From positions 434,001 to 498,000 of the forward strand of contig NZ_OZ026470.1 of assembly GCF_964019925.1 (NCBI RefSeq): DNA of 64,000 nt. Reading direction: 5' to 3'. The position numbers and the translations under genes were made by a program. This stretch comes from Spiroplasma endosymbiont of Cantharis nigra (GTDB taxonomy: Bacteria > Bacillota_I > Bacilli_A > Mycoplasmatales > Mycoplasmataceae). Below, piece after piece: positions 63,328-64,000 of this stretch (positions within the stretch are counted from its first letter, which is position 1; each line of letters begins with the position of its first letter). The notes below the pieces were generated by a model. The model saw only the letters and a list, made by a program, of their open reading frames with translations, was not told where the DNA came from and ran no database searches.

Positions 63328-64000
63328 TTATAAAGTAATTGCATTTAATGCAATTACTTTTATTTTGTTTCAATTATTAAAGTATTCATAAGATGGAGGG
63401 TTAGAAGTTTTAACTCGTATTCTTTCATAATTATAGAAGTGAATATATTTACTAATAGAGCTTTCCAATTTTTCAAAAGAGTTTACTTTTAACTCTTTTT
63501 TTCATTCCTCTTTTAATGAAGAAAAAAATGTTTCACACATTGCATTATCTATTGAATTTCCAGGTCTTGATAAAGAAATAATTATATTATTCTTTTTTGA
63601 ATAGTTTTTTGCAAAAAATGATGTATATTGAGAACCATTATCAGAGTGAATTATAAGCGATTTACTTATGTCATTTCTATATTTTGTTGAATTAATAAGA
63701 GTATCTCTATAAATTTTTATATCATTTATTTTAGACAATTTATAACCAACTATAAATCCTGTCTTAACATCCTTTAAAATACTAAGATAAGCAAATTTAT
63801 TATTTAATGGTAAATAAGTAATGTCAGTCACTCAGCATTCATTCTTCTCATAAATTTCTCATTTTCTATTAACAATATTGGGTCCATGAGTAATACTTTT
63901 CTTTTCCTTAGGTTTTCTAATCATCTTTTTAACTCTAATTACTGAATACATCTTATATATTCTCATTATTCTTGCTACTTTATTTTGACTAATCTTTATT
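63328..64000 (-). CDS. IS3-family transposase OrfB (DDE integrase core), 5' truncated by window edge
   Basis: At least 223 aa are visible. The catalytic triad is in order: Asp in WVTDITYLPL, Asp in HSDNGSQYTS, Glu in MCETFFSSLKEEW. The family block SLSRPGNSIDNA stands between the second and third. It resembles IS150/IS1138-type OrfB. The chain ends at the TAA 63328, inside a hairpin. Two-frame arrangement with an upstream OrfA is expected outside the window. Confidence 0.93.
63332..63364 (+). terminator. Hairpin within the transposase 3' end, terminator-like on the plus strand
   Basis: AAAGTAATTGCAT (63332-63344) / ATGCAATTACTTT (63348-63360), TTTTATTTTG after it. It would end plsY transcription entering the IS and overlaps the transposase C-terminus. 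Confidence 0.7.

Larger units (their letters stand above)
63305..64000 (-). mobile_element. IS3-family insertion sequence, 3' part (cut by window edge)
   Basis: The element's end is placed at about 63305, where TGTCAAGTATACAAAA begins (IS3 ends usually start TG), and it continues past base 64000. The left end is inferred; its partner inverted repeat lies outside the window. Confidence 0.6.

Overview
The window is a 64 kb piece of a wall-less bacterium of the Mollicutes, most likely the Spiroplasma/Entomoplasma/Mesoplasma group. The DNA is extremely A+T rich. TGA is read as tryptophan throughout: most long genes are only continuous under translation table 4, and TGG is rare. Three predicted lipoproteins share the MKKLL... 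signal with the lipobox cysteine at residue 24. Gene content (PTS sugar uptake, PlsY, an MEP-pathway Dxs) fits that group. No tRNA, rRNA or CRISPR array was recognised.

Left part (1-22 kb): an AAA ATPase plus TOPRIM-like pair (cut by the left edge) and a P-type cation ATPase are followed by a 480-bp non-coding stretch full of hairpins. A surface/transport island comes next: a two-TM protein, a GDSL-type lipoprotein, a second large lipoprotein, a 1457-aa double FtsX-type permease, small membrane proteins, and an ABC protein with ATPase and permease fused in one chain. MsrA, a proline-rich hypothetical protein and three membrane proteins close this part.

Middle part (22-52 kb): mostly housekeeping genes. 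valS lies behind a T-box leader, followed by comEC, rpsT/holA, ogt, a fructose-type PTS gene preceded by a run of 17 T, and coaE. A long minus-strand series holds a SprT-like metalloprotein, dinB, tlyA and dxs; divergent from dxs is a NagB-like sugar-phosphate enzyme. After that come xseB/xseA, nusB, a lipoprotein, nfo and ribF. Several long hypothetical proteins of unknown role are interspersed.

Right part (52-64 kb): the accessory-looking end. A membrane-anchored protein built of about nine Ig-like repeats of about 84 residues, several nearly identical at DNA level, lies next to a coupled pair: a polysaccharide deacetylase (in an organism without peptidoglycan) and a 101-aa membrane protein. 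Beside them is a beta-glucoside-type PTS permease with a GH1 glycosidase and a divergent RpiR-type regulator. The window closes with two unrecognised minus-strand genes, plsY, and the 3' part of an IS3-family element that runs off the right edge.

The most interesting candidates are the Ig-repeat surface locus with two 14-bp palindromes in its promoter region, the deacetylase/small membrane protein pair, the poly-T promoter of the fructose PTS (possible phase variation), and the AAA/TOPRIM pair. Functional statements rest on motifs read by eye; no database search was possible.
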